Positions 1 to 8,330 of a stretch of DNA of 64,000 nucleotides are shown one piece after another. Origin of the DNA: Nocardioides jiangxiensis (GTDB lineage: Bacteria > Actinomycetota > Actinomycetes > Propionibacteriales > Nocardioidaceae); NCBI RefSeq assembly GCF_030580915.1, contig NZ_JAUQTA010000002.1, positions 186,001 to 250,000 of the forward strand, written 5' to 3'. Position 1 is the first letter of the stretch, and the number at the start of each line of letters is the position of its first letter. Made by a program: the position numbers and the translations under genes. Below the pieces are notes generated by a model, which searched no databases, was not told the DNA's origin, and was given only the letters and a program-made list of their open reading frames with translations.

Positions 1-459
1 GGCGTAGACCCGCATGCGGTCAGCGGACGGCGCGACGCCGATGCCGTCGAGCGCGGTCAGCGTCTGGGCGAGCGCACCGAGGTGCGGTGAGTCCTCGCTG
101 ATGCTCCAGCCGACCTGGTCGACGAGCTCGCGGGCGGCGGTCAGGTCGAGCCGGTCACCGTCGATCCCGGAGGTGCCGGCGGTCGCGAGCGACAGCATCT
201 CGACGGTGTCGAGCGGGGCAGCGTCGGCGTCGGCCTGCGGCGCCGCGAGGGCCGCGAGGACGCGCTGGATCTCGGCATGGCTGAGCTTGCCGATCTCGAG
301 GAGGGCGCGCACGAGGCGGAGTCGCTCGAGGTGGCTCTGGTCGTAGATCGCCTGGGTCGCGCTGGTGGCCCGGCCTGCGTGCAGGAGACCCGTGCGCAGG
401 TAGAACTTCACGGTCCCGACCGGCAGGTCCGCTGCCTGACTGAGCTGACTGATGCGCAT
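1..459 (-). CDS. MerR-family transcriptional regulator (3' end beyond window)
   Basis: Reads from an ATG at 459 down past base 1, so 153 codons are visible and the C-terminus is missing. The start MRISQLSQAADLPVGTVKFY is a MerR winged helix-turn-helix, and the recognition wing follows with RLRLVRALLEIGKLSHAEI at about residues 46-64. The rest of the visible part is helical and probably forms the dimerisation and effector region; no cysteine metal ligands are seen in it. A GGAGGAA ribosome site lies at about 470-476, and a plausible -10 TAGACT is on the minus strand at 495-500. It is divergent from cimA, but nothing shows that it controls cimA. Effector unknown. Confidence 0.85.
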   Translation of the reverse strand, partial: MRISQLSQAADLPVGTVKFYLRTGLLHAGRATSATQAIYDQSHLERLRLVRALLEIGKLSHAEIQRVLAALAAPQADADAAPLDTVEMLSLATAGTSGIDGDRLDLTAARELVDQVGWSISEDSPHLGALAQTLTALDGIGVAPSADRMRVYA

Positions 460-534
460 GACGTGCTGCTTCCTCCCTAGTGCCCCCGCACGCGAGTCTA
501 CGTGGGCGCGAGCGGGCGCGCACACGACACGTGG

Positions 535-540
535 CACAAT
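535..540 (+). promoter_or_regulatory. -10 box of cimA leader transcript
   Basis: CACAAT lies six bases before the ATG at 547. This matches the geometry of other leaderless starts in the window, so transcription would begin at or next to the leader-peptide ATG. No clear -35 box is seen. Confidence 0.4.
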
Positions 541-546
541 GAACGT

Positions 547-573
547 ATGCAGCGCCACATTGCCATTGGCTAG
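547..573 (+). CDS. Putative Ile leader peptide of the cimA attenuator
   Basis: A nine-codon reading frame, MQRHIAIG and a TAG stop. It contains two isoleucine codons, both ATT, which is rare in this GC-rich genome where Ile is almost always ATC. It would be leaderless from the -10 at 535-540. It is followed by base-paired segments (573-579 with 593-599, and alternatively 545-550 with 598-603) and then an intrinsic terminator at 603-627, just before cimA, whose enzyme opens the citramalate route to isoleucine. Ribosome stalling at scarce Ile-tRNA is the obvious model. How stalling would disrupt the terminator stem is not clear from the pairings I can see. Confidence 0.5.
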   Translation: MQRHIAIG

Positions 574-602
574 CGCGTCAGCCGCCCCGGCCGACGCGCA
601 TA

Positions 603-627
603 CCTCTCGTCCGCGAGGGGTTTTTTT
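603..627 (+). terminator. Intrinsic terminator (attenuator) upstream of cimA
   Basis: CCTCTCG pairs with CGAGGGG (7 bp, one G-T pair, 4-nt loop) and is followed by seven T residues. It ends 46 bases before the cimA ATG. A canonical T-tract terminator is unusual in this window, where the other hairpins lack a long T run. Its place between leader peptide and gene suggests transcription attenuation. Confidence 0.7.
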
Positions 628-673
628 GTTGCTGCACCCGAACCACACGAGACCGACAGACAAGGCTGGGCCG

Positions 674-2278
674 ATGGACCTGCAGGGCGCGTTCCACGTC
701 TACGACACCACGCTGCGTGACGGCATGCAGCAGGAGGGGCTCAACCCCACCGTCGCGGACAAGCTCGCCATCGCGCGCCAGCTCGACGAGCTCGGCGTCG
801 GCTTCATCGAGGGTGGCTGGCCGGGCGCCAACCCCAAGGACACCGAGTTCTTCCGCCGCGCCGCGACCGAGCTCGACCTCAAGCACGCGAAGCTCGCTGC
901 GTTCGGGGCCACCCGCCGTGCCGGCGTACGCGCCGCGGATGACCCGCTGATCGCTGCCCTGCGCGACTCGGGTGCCCCCGTCGTCACGCTCGTGGCCAAG
1001 TCGCACGACCGCCACGTCGAGCTCGCCCTCCGGACCACCCTCGAGGAGAACCTCGCGATGGTCCGCGACACCGTCGCCCACCTCCGCGAGAACGGCCAGA
1101 CCGTCTTCCTCGATGCCGAGCACTTCTTCGACGGCTACAAGGCCAACCGTGCATACGCGCTCGAGGTGCTGCGGGTCGCGTTCGAGGCGGGAGCGGAGGT
1201 CGCGGCCCTCTGTGACACCAACGGCGGCATGCTGCCCGCCTGGGTCTCCGACGTGGTCCACGACGTCCAGACCTCGACCGGTGGACGTGTCGGCATCCAC
1301 TGCCACAACGACACCGGCACGGCCGTCGCCAACACCCTCGCCGCCGTCGACGCCGGAGCCACGCACGTCCAGGGCACCATCAACGGCTACGGCGAGCGCA
1401 CCGGCAACGCCGACCTGATCTCCGTCGTCGCGAACCTCGAGCTCAAGCTCGACCGCCAGGTGCTCCCGCAGGGCCTCCTGCGCGAGGCGACGCGGATCGC
1501 CCACGGCATCGCCGAGGTCACCAACGTGCCTCCCGCCTCGCGCCAGCCGTACGTCGGCTCCTCGGCGTTCGCACACAAGGCCGGCCTGCACGCCTCCGCG
1601 ATCAAGGTCGACCCGATGCTCTACCAGCACATGGACCCGATGGGCGTCGGCAACGACATGCGCCTGCTGGTCTCCGACATGGCCGGCCGGGCGTCGATCG
1701 AGCTCAAGGGCAAGGAGCTGGGCTTCGACCTCTCCGAGAACAAGGAGCTCGCGACCGCGATCACGAACCGGGTCAAGGAGCTGGAGTCGCAGGGCTTCAG
1801 CTTCGAGGCGGCCGACGCGTCGTTCGAGCTGCTCCTCGCCGAGATGGTCGAGGGCGAGCGTCCGGCCTTCTTCGAGATCGAGTCGTGGCGCGTGGTCACG
1901 GAGACCCTGCCGCAGGCGGCTGCCCACGGCGGAGGGGCCGGCGAGGCGGTCTGTGAGGCGATCGTGAAGCTCCATGCCCAGGGGGAGCGCTTCGTCCTCG
2001 TGGGCGAGGGCAACGGCCCCGTCAACGCGCTGGACCACGCCCTGCGCCAGGCGATCGGCCGGGCCTACCCCGAGGTCGCGAAGTTCGAGCTGATCGACTT
2101 CAAGGTCCGCATCCTCGACCAGGGCCACGGCACCGACGCGATCACGCGCGTGCTGATCGAGACCACCGACGGCACCACGTCCTGGGTCACGGTCGGGGTG
2201 GGTGCCAACATCATCGAGGCGTCGTGGCAGGCGCTGGTCGACAGCGTCACCTACGGTCTGCGCAAGCACCAGGCCTGA
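674..2278 (+). CDS. cimA: (R)-citramalate synthase
   Basis: 534 aa enzyme of the isopropylmalate/homocitrate synthase family, predicted to condense pyruvate with acetyl-CoA to citramalate, the threonine-independent entry to isoleucine. DTTLRDG at residues 11-17 is the family's N-terminal catalytic motif, and HCHNDTG near residue 210 carries the metal-binding histidines. The TIM barrel is followed by a LeuA-type regulatory domain from about residue 380 to the end. Length and domain order fit the citramalate-synthase branch better than LeuA. The ATG at 674 was chosen because homology begins there; the frame is open further upstream only through the leader and terminator. Expression is probably controlled by that leader. 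Confidence 0.88.
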   Translation: MDLQGAFHVYDTTLRDGMQQEGLNPTVADKLAIARQLDELGVGFIEGGWPGANPKDTEFFRRAATELDLKHAKLAAFGATRRAGVRAADDPLIAALRDSGAPVVTLVAKSHDRHVELALRTTLEENLAMVRDTVAHLRENGQTVFLDAEHFFDGYKANRAYALEVLRVAFEAGAEVAALCDTNGGMLPAWVSDVVHDVQTSTGGRVGIHCHNDTGTAVANTLAAVDAGATHVQGTINGYGERTGNADLISVVANLELKLDRQVLPQGLLREATRIAHGIAEVTNVPPASRQPYVGSSAFAHKAGLHASAIKVDPMLYQHMDPMGVGNDMRLLVSDMAGRASIELKGKELGFDLSENKELATAITNRVKELESQGFSFEAADASFELLLAEMVEGERPAFFEIESWRVVTETLPQAAAHGGGAGEAVCEAIVKLHAQGERFVLVGEGNGPVNALDHALRQAIGRAYPEVAKFELIDFKVRILDQGHGTDAITRVLIETTDGTTSWVTVGVGANIIEASWQALVDSVTYGLRKHQA

Positions 2279-2321
2279 GGCCGCGGGGGCCGTGTGACCC
2301 AGATCTCGTTCCGGCGGGAAT

Positions 2322-2360
2322 GCAGGTGCGGGAATCATGGTTGACGCGTCATACACCTGC
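2322..2360 (+). promoter_or_regulatory. Nested inverted repeat upstream of the FMN reductase
   Basis: Outer arms GCAGGTG (2322-2328) and CACCTGC (2354-2360) enclose a perfect palindrome TGACGCGTCA at 2342-2351. It lies 27 bases before the GTG start at 2387, so it could be an operator or a 5' mRNA hairpin. The same TGACGCGTCA decamer occurs in the palindromic element at 10494-10503. Confidence 0.35.
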
Positions 2361-2386
2361 TTCGCAACCCACCTCAGGAGATTCCC

Positions 2387-2914
2387 GTGACCAAGGTCCT
2401 CGCCCTCGTCGGCTCGCTCCGTGCCGACTCCGTCAACCGCAAGCTCATCGAGGCCGTGCAGGCGCAGGCCCCGGAGGGCGTCACCATCGAGATCGCCCAG
2501 GGCCTCGGCGAGATCCCGTTCTACAACGAGGACATCGACGGCGACGCCGCTCCGGCCGCCGCCCAGGCGCTCCGCGACCAGGTCGCCGCGGCCGACCGCC
2601 TCCTCTTCGTCGTCCCGGAGTACAACGGCTCCACCCCGGCCGTCGTCGCCAACGCCATCGACTGGGCCTCGCGTCCGTTCGGTGCGGGCTCCATCAAGGA
2701 CAAGCCGACCGCCGTCGTCGGCACCGCTGTCGGCCAGTACGGCGGCCAGTGGGCCCACCAGGACACCCGCAAGTCGGCGGGCGTCGCCGGCGCGAAGATC
2801 GTCGAGGACATCGAGCTCTCGCACGCCTACGCGTGGGGCACCGACCCGTCGCAGGACGCCGAGACCGTCGCGAAGTTCGCCGACGCCGTCGCGAAGCTCG
2901 CTGCCGCGAACTGA
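2387..2914 (+). CDS. NAD(P)H-dependent FMN reductase
   Basis: 175 aa flavodoxin-fold oxidoreductase. GSLRADSVNRKL at about residues 9-20 is the FMN phosphate-binding loop, and PEYNGSTPAVVANAIDW near residues 77-93 is the usual flavin-contacting segment of the NADPH-dependent FMN reductase (ChrR/YieF-like) family. It probably reduces flavin or quinones using NAD(P)H in the cytoplasm; the natural acceptor cannot be told. The GTG start is supported by CAGGAG at 2375-2380, six bases upstream. It is a single gene, convergent with bioD. Confidence 0.85.
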   Translation: MTKVLALVGSLRADSVNRKLIEAVQAQAPEGVTIEIAQGLGEIPFYNEDIDGDAAPAAAQALRDQVAAADRLLFVVPEYNGSTPAVVANAIDWASRPFGAGSIKDKPTAVVGTAVGQYGGQWAHQDTRKSAGVAGAKIVEDIELSHAYAWGTDPSQDAETVAKFADAVAKLAAAN

Positions 2915-2950
2915 CGCTACACGTGGTGAGGGCGCGCCGCGCCGCTCGCC

Positions 2951-3619
2951 TCAGCTGAACCAGGTGGGAGCCTGGGCCCGGAACTCCTCCGGGTCCAGGC
3001 TTCCTGCGTTCTCCGGCAGGACGGCCACCACGGGTACGCCGGTGACGCGCGGCAGCTCGGTGCGGTTCAGTGTCTCCGCCTGGTCGGGCTCGGCCGGCCA
3101 GCTGCCGATGACGAGCCCCGCGGGCTCGAGGCCGGCATGGCGCAGGGCCTGGACGGTGAGCTCGGTGTGGTTGAGCGTGCCGAGGCCCGCGCGGGCCACC
3201 ACGTAGACCGACACGGGCTCGCGCTTCGCCAGGTCTGCGGCCAGGTCGAGGAGGGTTCCGCCCTCGGTGTCGAGGCGAACGAGCAGCCCGCCCGCTCCCT
3301 CGACGAGGACCGTGGCGTGGTCGGTGAGGAGGTGGCGGATGGCGGTTGCGTGCTCGGCTACCCGGGGGAGCGCGACCTCCCGCAGGCGGGCCGCGGTGTC
3401 GGGGGCCAGCGGGTCGGCGAGCTCGACGAACTGCGCGGTCGGCGCTCCGGACAGGCGGGCCACGACATCGATGTCGCGCTCCTCGCCGTTGCCGGGCGCG
3501 ATGCCGGTCTGTGCGGGCTTGACGACCAGCGGCCCGCCCAGATGGACGGCCAGTGCCGCCGTGGCGACCGTCTTGCCGACGCCGGTGTCGGTGCCGGTGA
3601 CGATGACGATGCGGCTCAT
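2951..3619 (-). CDS. bioD: Dethiobiotin synthetase
   Basis: 222 aa. It closes the ureido ring of 7,8-diaminopelargonate with CO2 and ATP to form dethiobiotin. GTDTGVGKT at residues 8-16 is the P-loop, KPAQTG follows at about residue 35, and EGAGGLLVRL is the second conserved nucleotide/substrate loop. The ATG overlaps the bioF stop by four bases (ATGA), indicating translational coupling at the end of bioB-bioA-bioF-bioD. The length is normal for the family. Confidence 0.93.
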   Translation of the reverse strand: MSRIVIVTGTDTGVGKTVATAALAVHLGGPLVVKPAQTGIAPGNGEERDIDVVARLSGAPTAQFVELADPLAPDTAARLREVALPRVAEHATAIRHLLTDHATVLVEGAGGLLVRLDTEGGTLLDLAADLAKREPVSVYVVARAGLGTLNHTELTVQALRHAGLEPAGLVIGSWPAEPDQAETLNRTELPRVTGVPVVAVLPENAGSLDPEEFRAQAPTWFS

Positions 3620-4743
3620 CGGTGCTCCTTGGCGATCCTGGTGACGACCTCGGTCGCGCGGGCCCAGTCGGCGTCGGGGACACCGGCGTTCGTGGTGATC
3701 CGGAGGCGGCTGATGCCGTCGGGGACGGACGGCGGCCGGAAGCAGGCCACGCGGACGCCCTCGTCGAGGATCGCGGCCTGGGCGGCCAGGGCGGCCTGGG
3801 GTGAGGGCATCGGCACCGAGAGGACGGCGCCCGCGGGTGCCTCGACGGCGAGGGCGTCGGCGAGGGCCCCGACCCGCGTGCGGATGACGGCCGGGAGGTC
3901 GGGATGGGCCCGCAGGTGGCGCAGCGATGCCAGGGCGCCCGCGGCTGATGCGGGCGCGAGGCCGGTGTCGAAGATGAAGGGGCGCGCGGCGTTGACGAGG
4001 TGCTCCCGGAAGCTCGCAGGGCCCAGGAGGACGCCTCCCTGGGCGCCCATCGCCTTCGACAGAGTGACGGTGACGACGACGTGGGGGTGGCCCGCGAGGC
4101 CCGCCGCGTGCACGAGGCCGCGGCCGCCGTCGCCCACGACGCCGACGCCGTGGGCCTCGTCGACCACGAGCAGGGCGCCGTGCGCGGCGCAGATCGCGGC
4201 CAGCTCCTCGAGGGGTGCGGCGTCGCCCAGCACCGAGTAGATCGACTCGACCAGCACGAGCGTCCGTCGACCGGGGTTCGCGGTGAGGATGCGCGCGACG
4301 TCGGCGGCGTCGTTGTGGGCAGCGACGGCGACCTCGGCGCGGCTCAGGCGGGCGGCGTCGATCAGCGACGCGTGCACGTGGGCGTCGGAGACGATCAGGT
4401 CGCCCCTGCCGACGAGCGCGGCCACCACGGAGAGGTTGGCGTGGTAGCCCGTCGAGAAGGCCAGGGCCGCCGGCCATCCTGCGAGCTCCGCGAGCTCGTC
4501 CTCCAGCTGCTGGTGCACCTCGAGCGTGCCGGTCACGAGGCGTGACGCACCGGCGCCGGCGCCCCAGGTGAGTGCGGCGTCCGCGGCGGCCCGGCGTACG
4601 TCGGGGTGGGTGGAGAGGCCGAGGTAGTCGTTGCCGGCCAGGTCGATGACCGGGTCGTGGGCGCCACGGGGCCTCAGCACGCGACGCAGGCCCGCGGCCT
4701 CGCGCTCCGCGACGCGGTCGGAGAACCACTGCTCCCAGCTCAT
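3616..4743 (-). CDS. bioF: 8-amino-7-oxononanoate synthase
   Basis: 375 aa PLP enzyme of the alpha-oxoamine synthase family, joining pimeloyl thioester and alanine. GNDYLGL near residue 38, [11 protein letters not shown] in the middle, and the PLP lysine in [12 protein letters not shown] identify it. The ATG overlaps the bioA stop by four bases, and its own stop overlaps the bioD start, so the three genes form a tightly coupled message. Confidence 0.92.
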   Translation of the reverse strand: MSWEQWFSDRVAEREAAGLRRVLRPRGAHDPVIDLAGNDYLGLSTHPDVRRAAADAALTWGAGAGASRLVTGTLEVHQQLEDELAELAGWPAALAFSTGYHANLSVVAALVGRGDLIVSDAHVHASLIDAARLSRAEVAVAAHNDAADVARILTANPGRRTLVLVESIYSVLGDAAPLEELAAICAAHGALLVVDEAHGVGVVGDGGRGLVHAAGLAGHPHVVVTVTLSKAMGAQGGVLLGPASFREHLVNAARPFIFDTGLAPASAAGALASLRHLRAHPDLPAVIRTRVGALADALAVEAPAGAVLSVPMPSPQAALAAQAAILDEGVRVACFRPPSVPDGISRLRITTNAGVPDADWARATEVVTRIAKEHR

Positions 4744-6059
4744 GCGGTGGCCTCCAGGGATGCACGGGTCGCGGCGTGGATCGCTGCGACGATGGTGTCG
4801 ACCTCGGTGTCGGTGCACACGTACGGCGGCATCGCGTAGACCAGGTCGTTGAACGGCCGCAGCCAGGCGCCTGCGGCGATCGCGGCGTCGGTGGCTGCCT
4901 TCACGTCCACCCGTTGCTCCAGCTGGACGACGCCGACCGCCCCGATCGTGCGCACGTCCTTCACGCCCGGCAGGTCGCGCAGGGACGCCAGTCCCGTGGC
5001 GAGGCGGCCGCCGATCCTGGCGACGGTCGCCCTCCAGTCCGTGCGGGTGAGCACGCGCAGCGACTCGACGGCCACGGCGCACGCGAGCGGGTTGCCCATG
5101 AAGGTCGGGCCGTGCATGAGGACACCGGACTCCGAGGCGGAGATGCCGCGCCCGACGGCCTCGGTGGTCACGACCGCCGCGAGCGTCAGGTAGCCACCGG
5201 TGAGGGCCTTGCCGAGGCACAGGACGTCGGGGCGCACCAGCTCGGAGACGAAGAGATGGCCCGTGCGGCCGAAGCCCGTGGCGATCTCGTCGAAGACCAG
5301 CAGCATCCCGAGCTCGTCGGCCACCTCGCGCATGACCTGCAGGCACGCGACCGGGTAGGGCCACATCCCGCCGGCGCCCTGGAGCAGCGGCTCGACGACG
5401 ATGCCGGCGAGCTCGTGGGCGTGCTCGTCGGCCACCGCGCGGAACGCCGTCGCCCAGGCCTCGACCTCGGCCGGGCCCGCGTCGTACGCCGGAGGGCGCG
5501 GTGCGAAGACGTGCTCGGGGAGCACCCCGCGCCACATGCCGTGCATGCCCCCGTCCGGGTCGGTCACGGACATCGGATGGAAGGTGTCGCCGTGGTACCC
5601 GCCGCGCACGGTCAGGAACCGGCGTCGCTCGGGGCGACCGACGCCGCGCTGGTGCTGCAGCACCATCTTGAGCGCGACCTCGACCGCGACCGAGCCCGAG
5701 TCGGCGAGGAACACCTTGTCGAGGCCCTCGGGGGTCAGCTCGACCAGGGCGCGGCCGAGCGTGACCGCCGGGGAGTGCGTCAGCCCGCCGAACATGACGT
5801 GGCTGAACCGGTCGACCTGGTCCTTGACGGCCTGGTCCAGACGCGGGTGCCGGTAGCCGTGGATCGCCGACCACCACGAGCTCATGCCGTCGACGACGTT
5901 GACGGCGTCGGCGGGGGAGCCGCTCTCCGAGAGCCAGAGCCGTGCACCCGAGGCGCCGACGACGGCGCGGACCTGGGCCGGCGCCGTCATCGACGTGTAC
6001 GGGTGCCACAGGTGCTCGCGGTCGAAGGCGAGCAGGTCCCGGGGCACGGCGTCACTCAT
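4740..6059 (-). CDS. bioA: Adenosylmethionine-8-amino-7-oxononanoate aminotransferase
   Basis: 439 aa class III aminotransferase converting 8-amino-7-oxononanoate to 7,8-diaminopelargonate with SAM as amino donor. Recognised by HLWHPYTSM near the N-terminus, [19 protein letters not shown], the PLP lysine in [10 protein letters not shown], and [11 protein letters not shown]. The ATG at 6059 was chosen because the BioA family starts about there, although the frame stays open to 6104, which would overlap bioB. It begins 10 bases after bioB with no clear Shine-Dalgarno, suggesting coupled re-initiation. Confidence 0.92.
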   Translation of the reverse strand: MSDAVPRDLLAFDREHLWHPYTSMTAPAQVRAVVGASGARLWLSESGSPADAVNVVDGMSSWWSAIHGYRHPRLDQAVKDQVDRFSHVMFGGLTHSPAVTLGRALVELTPEGLDKVFLADSGSVAVEVALKMVLQHQRGVGRPERRRFLTVRGGYHGDTFHPMSVTDPDGGMHGMWRGVLPEHVFAPRPPAYDAGPAEVEAWATAFRAVADEHAHELAGIVVEPLLQGAGGMWPYPVACLQVMREVADELGMLLVFDEIATGFGRTGHLFVSELVRPDVLCLGKALTGGYLTLAAVVTTEAVGRGISASESGVLMHGPTFMGNPLACAVAVESLRVLTRTDWRATVARIGGRLATGLASLRDLPGVKDVRTIGAVGVVQLEQRVDVKAATDAAIAAGAWLRPFNDLVYAMPPYVCTDTEVDTIVAAIHAATRASLEATA

Positions 6060-6069
6060 GGAGCAGGGA

Positions 6070-7284
6070 TCAGGCGTTGGCCGGGACCTCGGTGCCCGCG
6101 CCACGGCGGCGGATCACCGGCTTGTGCGGGTCAACAGCCTGCTCGGCGGCCTTGTCGGCGGGGGACAGGGCGGTGCAGCCGCCGCAGCCGTCGCCGCAGG
6201 CGGAGCCCGCCGAGGAGCCACACGGCGTCGTGGCCGGCGCGTGCTGGTGGCCTCCGCGCGGAGCGTTGAAGACCTCGTCGAAGGTGCCGTCGTTGAAGGC
6301 GTTCTCCTGGCCCAGGATGACGAAGCCGTTGTCGCGGATCATCTCGAGGTCGTCGCGCGCGTCCTGGCCGGTCGAGGTCAGGTAGTCGCCGAGGAAGATG
6401 GAGTTGGCGACGTGCAGCGCCTGGCCCTGGAGCGAGCGCAGGTGCATCTCGCGACCACCGGCGATCCGGATCTCCTTGTCGGGGCAGACGAAGCGCGCCA
6501 TCGCCAGGATCTTCAGGCAGCGCTGCGGGGAGAGCTCCCAGGTGTTCTCGTACGGCGTGCCGTCGAACGGCATGAGGAAGTTGACCGGGATCGAGTCGGA
6601 CTCGAGCGCCTTGAGCGCGAAGAGGGCCTCGACGAGCTGCTCGTCGGTCTCGCCCAGGCCGGCGATCAGGCCGGAGCAGGGGGAGAGGCCGGCCGACTTG
6701 GCCTTGCCGATCGTGTCGACGCGGTCCTCGTAGGTGTGCGTCTGGACGATGTTGTCGTGGTTGGACTCGGCCGTGTTGATGTTGTGGTTGTAGGCGTCGA
6801 CACCGGCCGCCTTCAGGCGCTCGGCCTGGCCCTCCTTGAGCAGGCCGAGGCAGGCACAGACCTCGACGCCCTCGTACTCCTCCTTGAGGGCCTCGGTCAT
6901 CTCGACGACCTTGTCGATGTCCTTGTTGGACGGGCCGCGACCGGAGGAGACCATGCAGACGCGCGAGGCGCCGCCCTTGAGGCCGGCGCCGGCCTGGGCG
7001 ATCGCGTCGTCCTTGGAGAGGTAGGAGTACTTGAGGATGTCGGCCTCGGAGCCGCGCGCCTGGCTGCAGTAGTTGCAGTTCTCGGGGCACAGGCCCGACT
7101 TGAGGTTGACCAGGTAGTTCACCTTGACCGTGTTGCCGAAGTGCTCGCGGCGCAGCCGGCCGGCAGCGGCGACCACCGACATGAGCTCGAAGTCGTTGGC
7201 CTGCAGGACCGCGAGGGCCTGCTCCGGCGTCGCGGGCGTGCCTGCGAGGACCTGGTCGGCGATCTGGTCGAACTGCGTGCTCAT
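6070..7284 (-). CDS. bioB: Biotin synthase with Cys-rich C-terminal tail
   Basis: 404 aa radical-SAM enzyme inserting sulfur into dethiobiotin. The [4Fe-4S] motif is CPENCNYC at about residues 66-73. Cysteines in RVCMVSS, VCACLG and SPCSGLIAG and the arginine of AGGREM supply the usual [2Fe-2S] ligands. The family core ends near residue 345; about 50 residues follow with a CGDGCGGC cluster (five cysteines counting the upstream PCGSSAG) and a polar tail. Such a tail is absent from the E. coli enzyme and could bind or deliver an Fe-S cluster. First gene of the operon; GAGGAG precedes the ATG. Probably repressed by BioQ. Confidence 0.92.
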   Translation of the reverse strand: MSTQFDQIADQVLAGTPATPEQALAVLQANDFELMSVVAAAGRLRREHFGNTVKVNYLVNLKSGLCPENCNYCSQARGSEADILKYSYLSKDDAIAQAGAGLKGGASRVCMVSSGRGPSNKDIDKVVEMTEALKEEYEGVEVCACLGLLKEGQAERLKAAGVDAYNHNINTAESNHDNIVQTHTYEDRVDTIGKAKSAGLSPCSGLIAGLGETDEQLVEALFALKALESDSIPVNFLMPFDGTPYENTWELSPQRCLKILAMARFVCPDKEIRIAGGREMHLRSLQGQALHVANSIFLGDYLTSTGQDARDDLEMIRDNGFVILGQENAFNDGTFDEVFNAPRGGHQHAPATTPCGSSAGSACGDGCGGCTALSPADKAAEQAVDPHKPVIRRRGAGTEVPANA

Positions 7285-7352
7285 CGGTGCTCCTCGGTGC
7301 GGTGGGGCCGCTGTGGTCGTGGTGCCCTCGCCTGGGTGACTTCTCCGGGGCT

Positions 7353-7371
7353 ACCTGAACGGTGTTCAGGT
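7353..7371. promoter_or_regulatory. BioQ-type operator between bioB and bioQ
   Basis: ACCTGAACGGTGTTCAGGT is a perfect 8-3-8 palindrome. The core TGAAC-N3-GTTCA resembles the TGAAC-N3-GTTxC motif I recall for corynebacterial BioQ. It abuts the -10 TAGGGT (7372-7377) of the divergent regulator and lies about 70 bases upstream of bioB, so one bound dimer could repress both directions. Confidence 0.75.
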
Positions 7372-7384
7372 TAGGGTGTGCGAC

Positions 7385-7978
7385 GTGGCTTCGCCAAGTT
7401 CTCCCGCCCCGGTCTCGAGCGCGCCCGCACGGTACCGCCGTGCGGACGTCGTCGATCGCGCCATCGACCTGCTCGAGGAGGTCGGGTTGGAGGGCCTGTC
7501 GATGCGGCGCCTCGCCGGCGATCTCGGCGTACGGCCGAGCGCGCTCTACCACCACGTCGCCTCCAAGCAGGAGCTCCTCGGAGCGGTCGCCGACGAGATG
7601 CTCGAGAGGGGCCGGCGCGCGACGGAGGTTCTCGGGTGGCAGGACGAGCTGCGCCTCGCGTGCGTCGAGCTGCGCGACACCATGCTGCGGCACCGCGACG
7701 GGGCCGCCGTTCTCGCCACAGCCCGGGCCCAGGGTGTCGGCGGCACCGACCCGGTGACGAGGATGGCGGCGGTGCTGGCCTTCAACGGAGCCGACCCGGA
7801 GCTGGCCCGCGTCGGCGCCCAGACCCTCTTCCACTTCGTCTTCGGCCACGTCGCGGACCGTCAGGCCGCCGGCGTCGCCGGGGAGCCGGGAGACGCGGAT
7901 TTCGCGGTCGGGCTCGCGATCGTCCTGCGTGGACTTGAGACGAGGGTTGGGACGCACGGGGATGACAGGTCATCATGA
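7385..7978 (+). CDS. bioQ: TetR-family regulator, probable biotin repressor BioQ
   Basis: 197 aa. The N-terminal helix-turn-helix spans about residues 17-60 (RLAGDLGVRPSALYHHVASK), and the remainder resembles the tetracycline-repressor-type C-terminal ligand domain. It is divergent from bioBAFD with a perfect TGAAC-type palindrome between them, which is the basis for naming it BioQ. GTG 7385 is preferred because TAGGGT lies seven bases upstream, giving a leaderless message; a GTG at 7376 is the alternative. The co-repressor is not obvious from sequence; in actinobacteria BioQ acts in place of a BirA repressor. Its stop overlaps the next gene. Confidence 0.8.
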   Translation: MASPSSPAPVSSAPARYRRADVVDRAIDLLEEVGLEGLSMRRLAGDLGVRPSALYHHVASKQELLGAVADEMLERGRRATEVLGWQDELRLACVELRDTMLRHRDGAAVLATARAQGVGGTDPVTRMAAVLAFNGADPELARVGAQTLFHFVFGHVADRQAAGVAGEPGDADFAVGLAIVLRGLETRVGTHGDDRSS

Positions 7979-8253
7979 CCTCCATGCGTCGTCTCTCGGT
8001 CCTCCTCGTCCCCGCTGCGCTGCTCCTCGCTGCCTGCGGCGGCGGCTCTGACGCGCCCTCGGGGTCCGCGCTCCCGACGACGACCAGGCAGTTCGTCCAG
8101 CAGGTCTGGAACGGGTGGACCGACGCCGACCGTGCCTCCACCTGCCACGACTACAAGGTCGACCCGGCGCGCACCATCACGCACCTCTTCCCGGAGAGCT
8201 CCGGCATCCCCGAGTCGGACGTGAAGGACCTGCTGAGCCGCTCCTGCAAGTGA
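7975..8253 (+). CDS. Small secreted lipoprotein of unknown function
   Basis: 92 aa with a lipoprotein signal: MRRLSVLLVPAALLLAACGG, lipobox LAAC, predicted lipidated cysteine near residue 22. The mature part is about 70 residues and contains two further cysteines, in STCHDYK and SRSCK, that could form a disulfide. The first ATG overlaps the bioQ stop (ATGA); an internal ATG at 7984 is equally possible. I recognise no family. A link to biotin is suggested only by co-orientation with bioQ. Confidence 0.65.
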   Translation: MTSMRRLSVLLVPAALLLAACGGGSDAPSGSALPTTTRQFVQQVWNGWTDADRASTCHDYKVDPARTITHLFPESSGIPESDVKDLLSRSCK

Positions 8254-8254
8254 C

Positions 8255-8283
8255 CAGGGCCTGCGGCTGAGGCAGCGGCCCTG
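8255..8283. terminator. Hairpin between convergent genes
   Basis: CAGGGCC (8255-8261) pairs with GGCCCTG (8277-8283) with an inner TGC/GCA pairing. There is no T tract. It sits directly after the lipoprotein stop and before the convergent cyclase gene, so it could terminate in either direction. Confidence 0.45.
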
Positions 8284-8330
8284 AACGCCCCCGGTCCGGT
8301 CGTCGGCGCCGGCTGCGGCGGCCGGAGCGG

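Noticed and set aside
452..673. N-terminal extension of cimA
   Set aside because: The frame is open but runs through a leader peptide and an intrinsic terminator, and similarity to citramalate synthase begins at the ATG at 674.
578..2824. Long minus-strand reading frame opposite cimA and the FMN reductase
   Set aside because: Low-complexity Asp/Gly/Val/Arg composition typical of antisense shadows in GC-rich DNA, with no domains.
7975..8253. BsaP-type biotin synthase auxiliary protein
   Set aside because: It has a lipoprotein signal and would be exported, and it lacks the CxxC zinc-ribbon-like pattern expected of BsaP.
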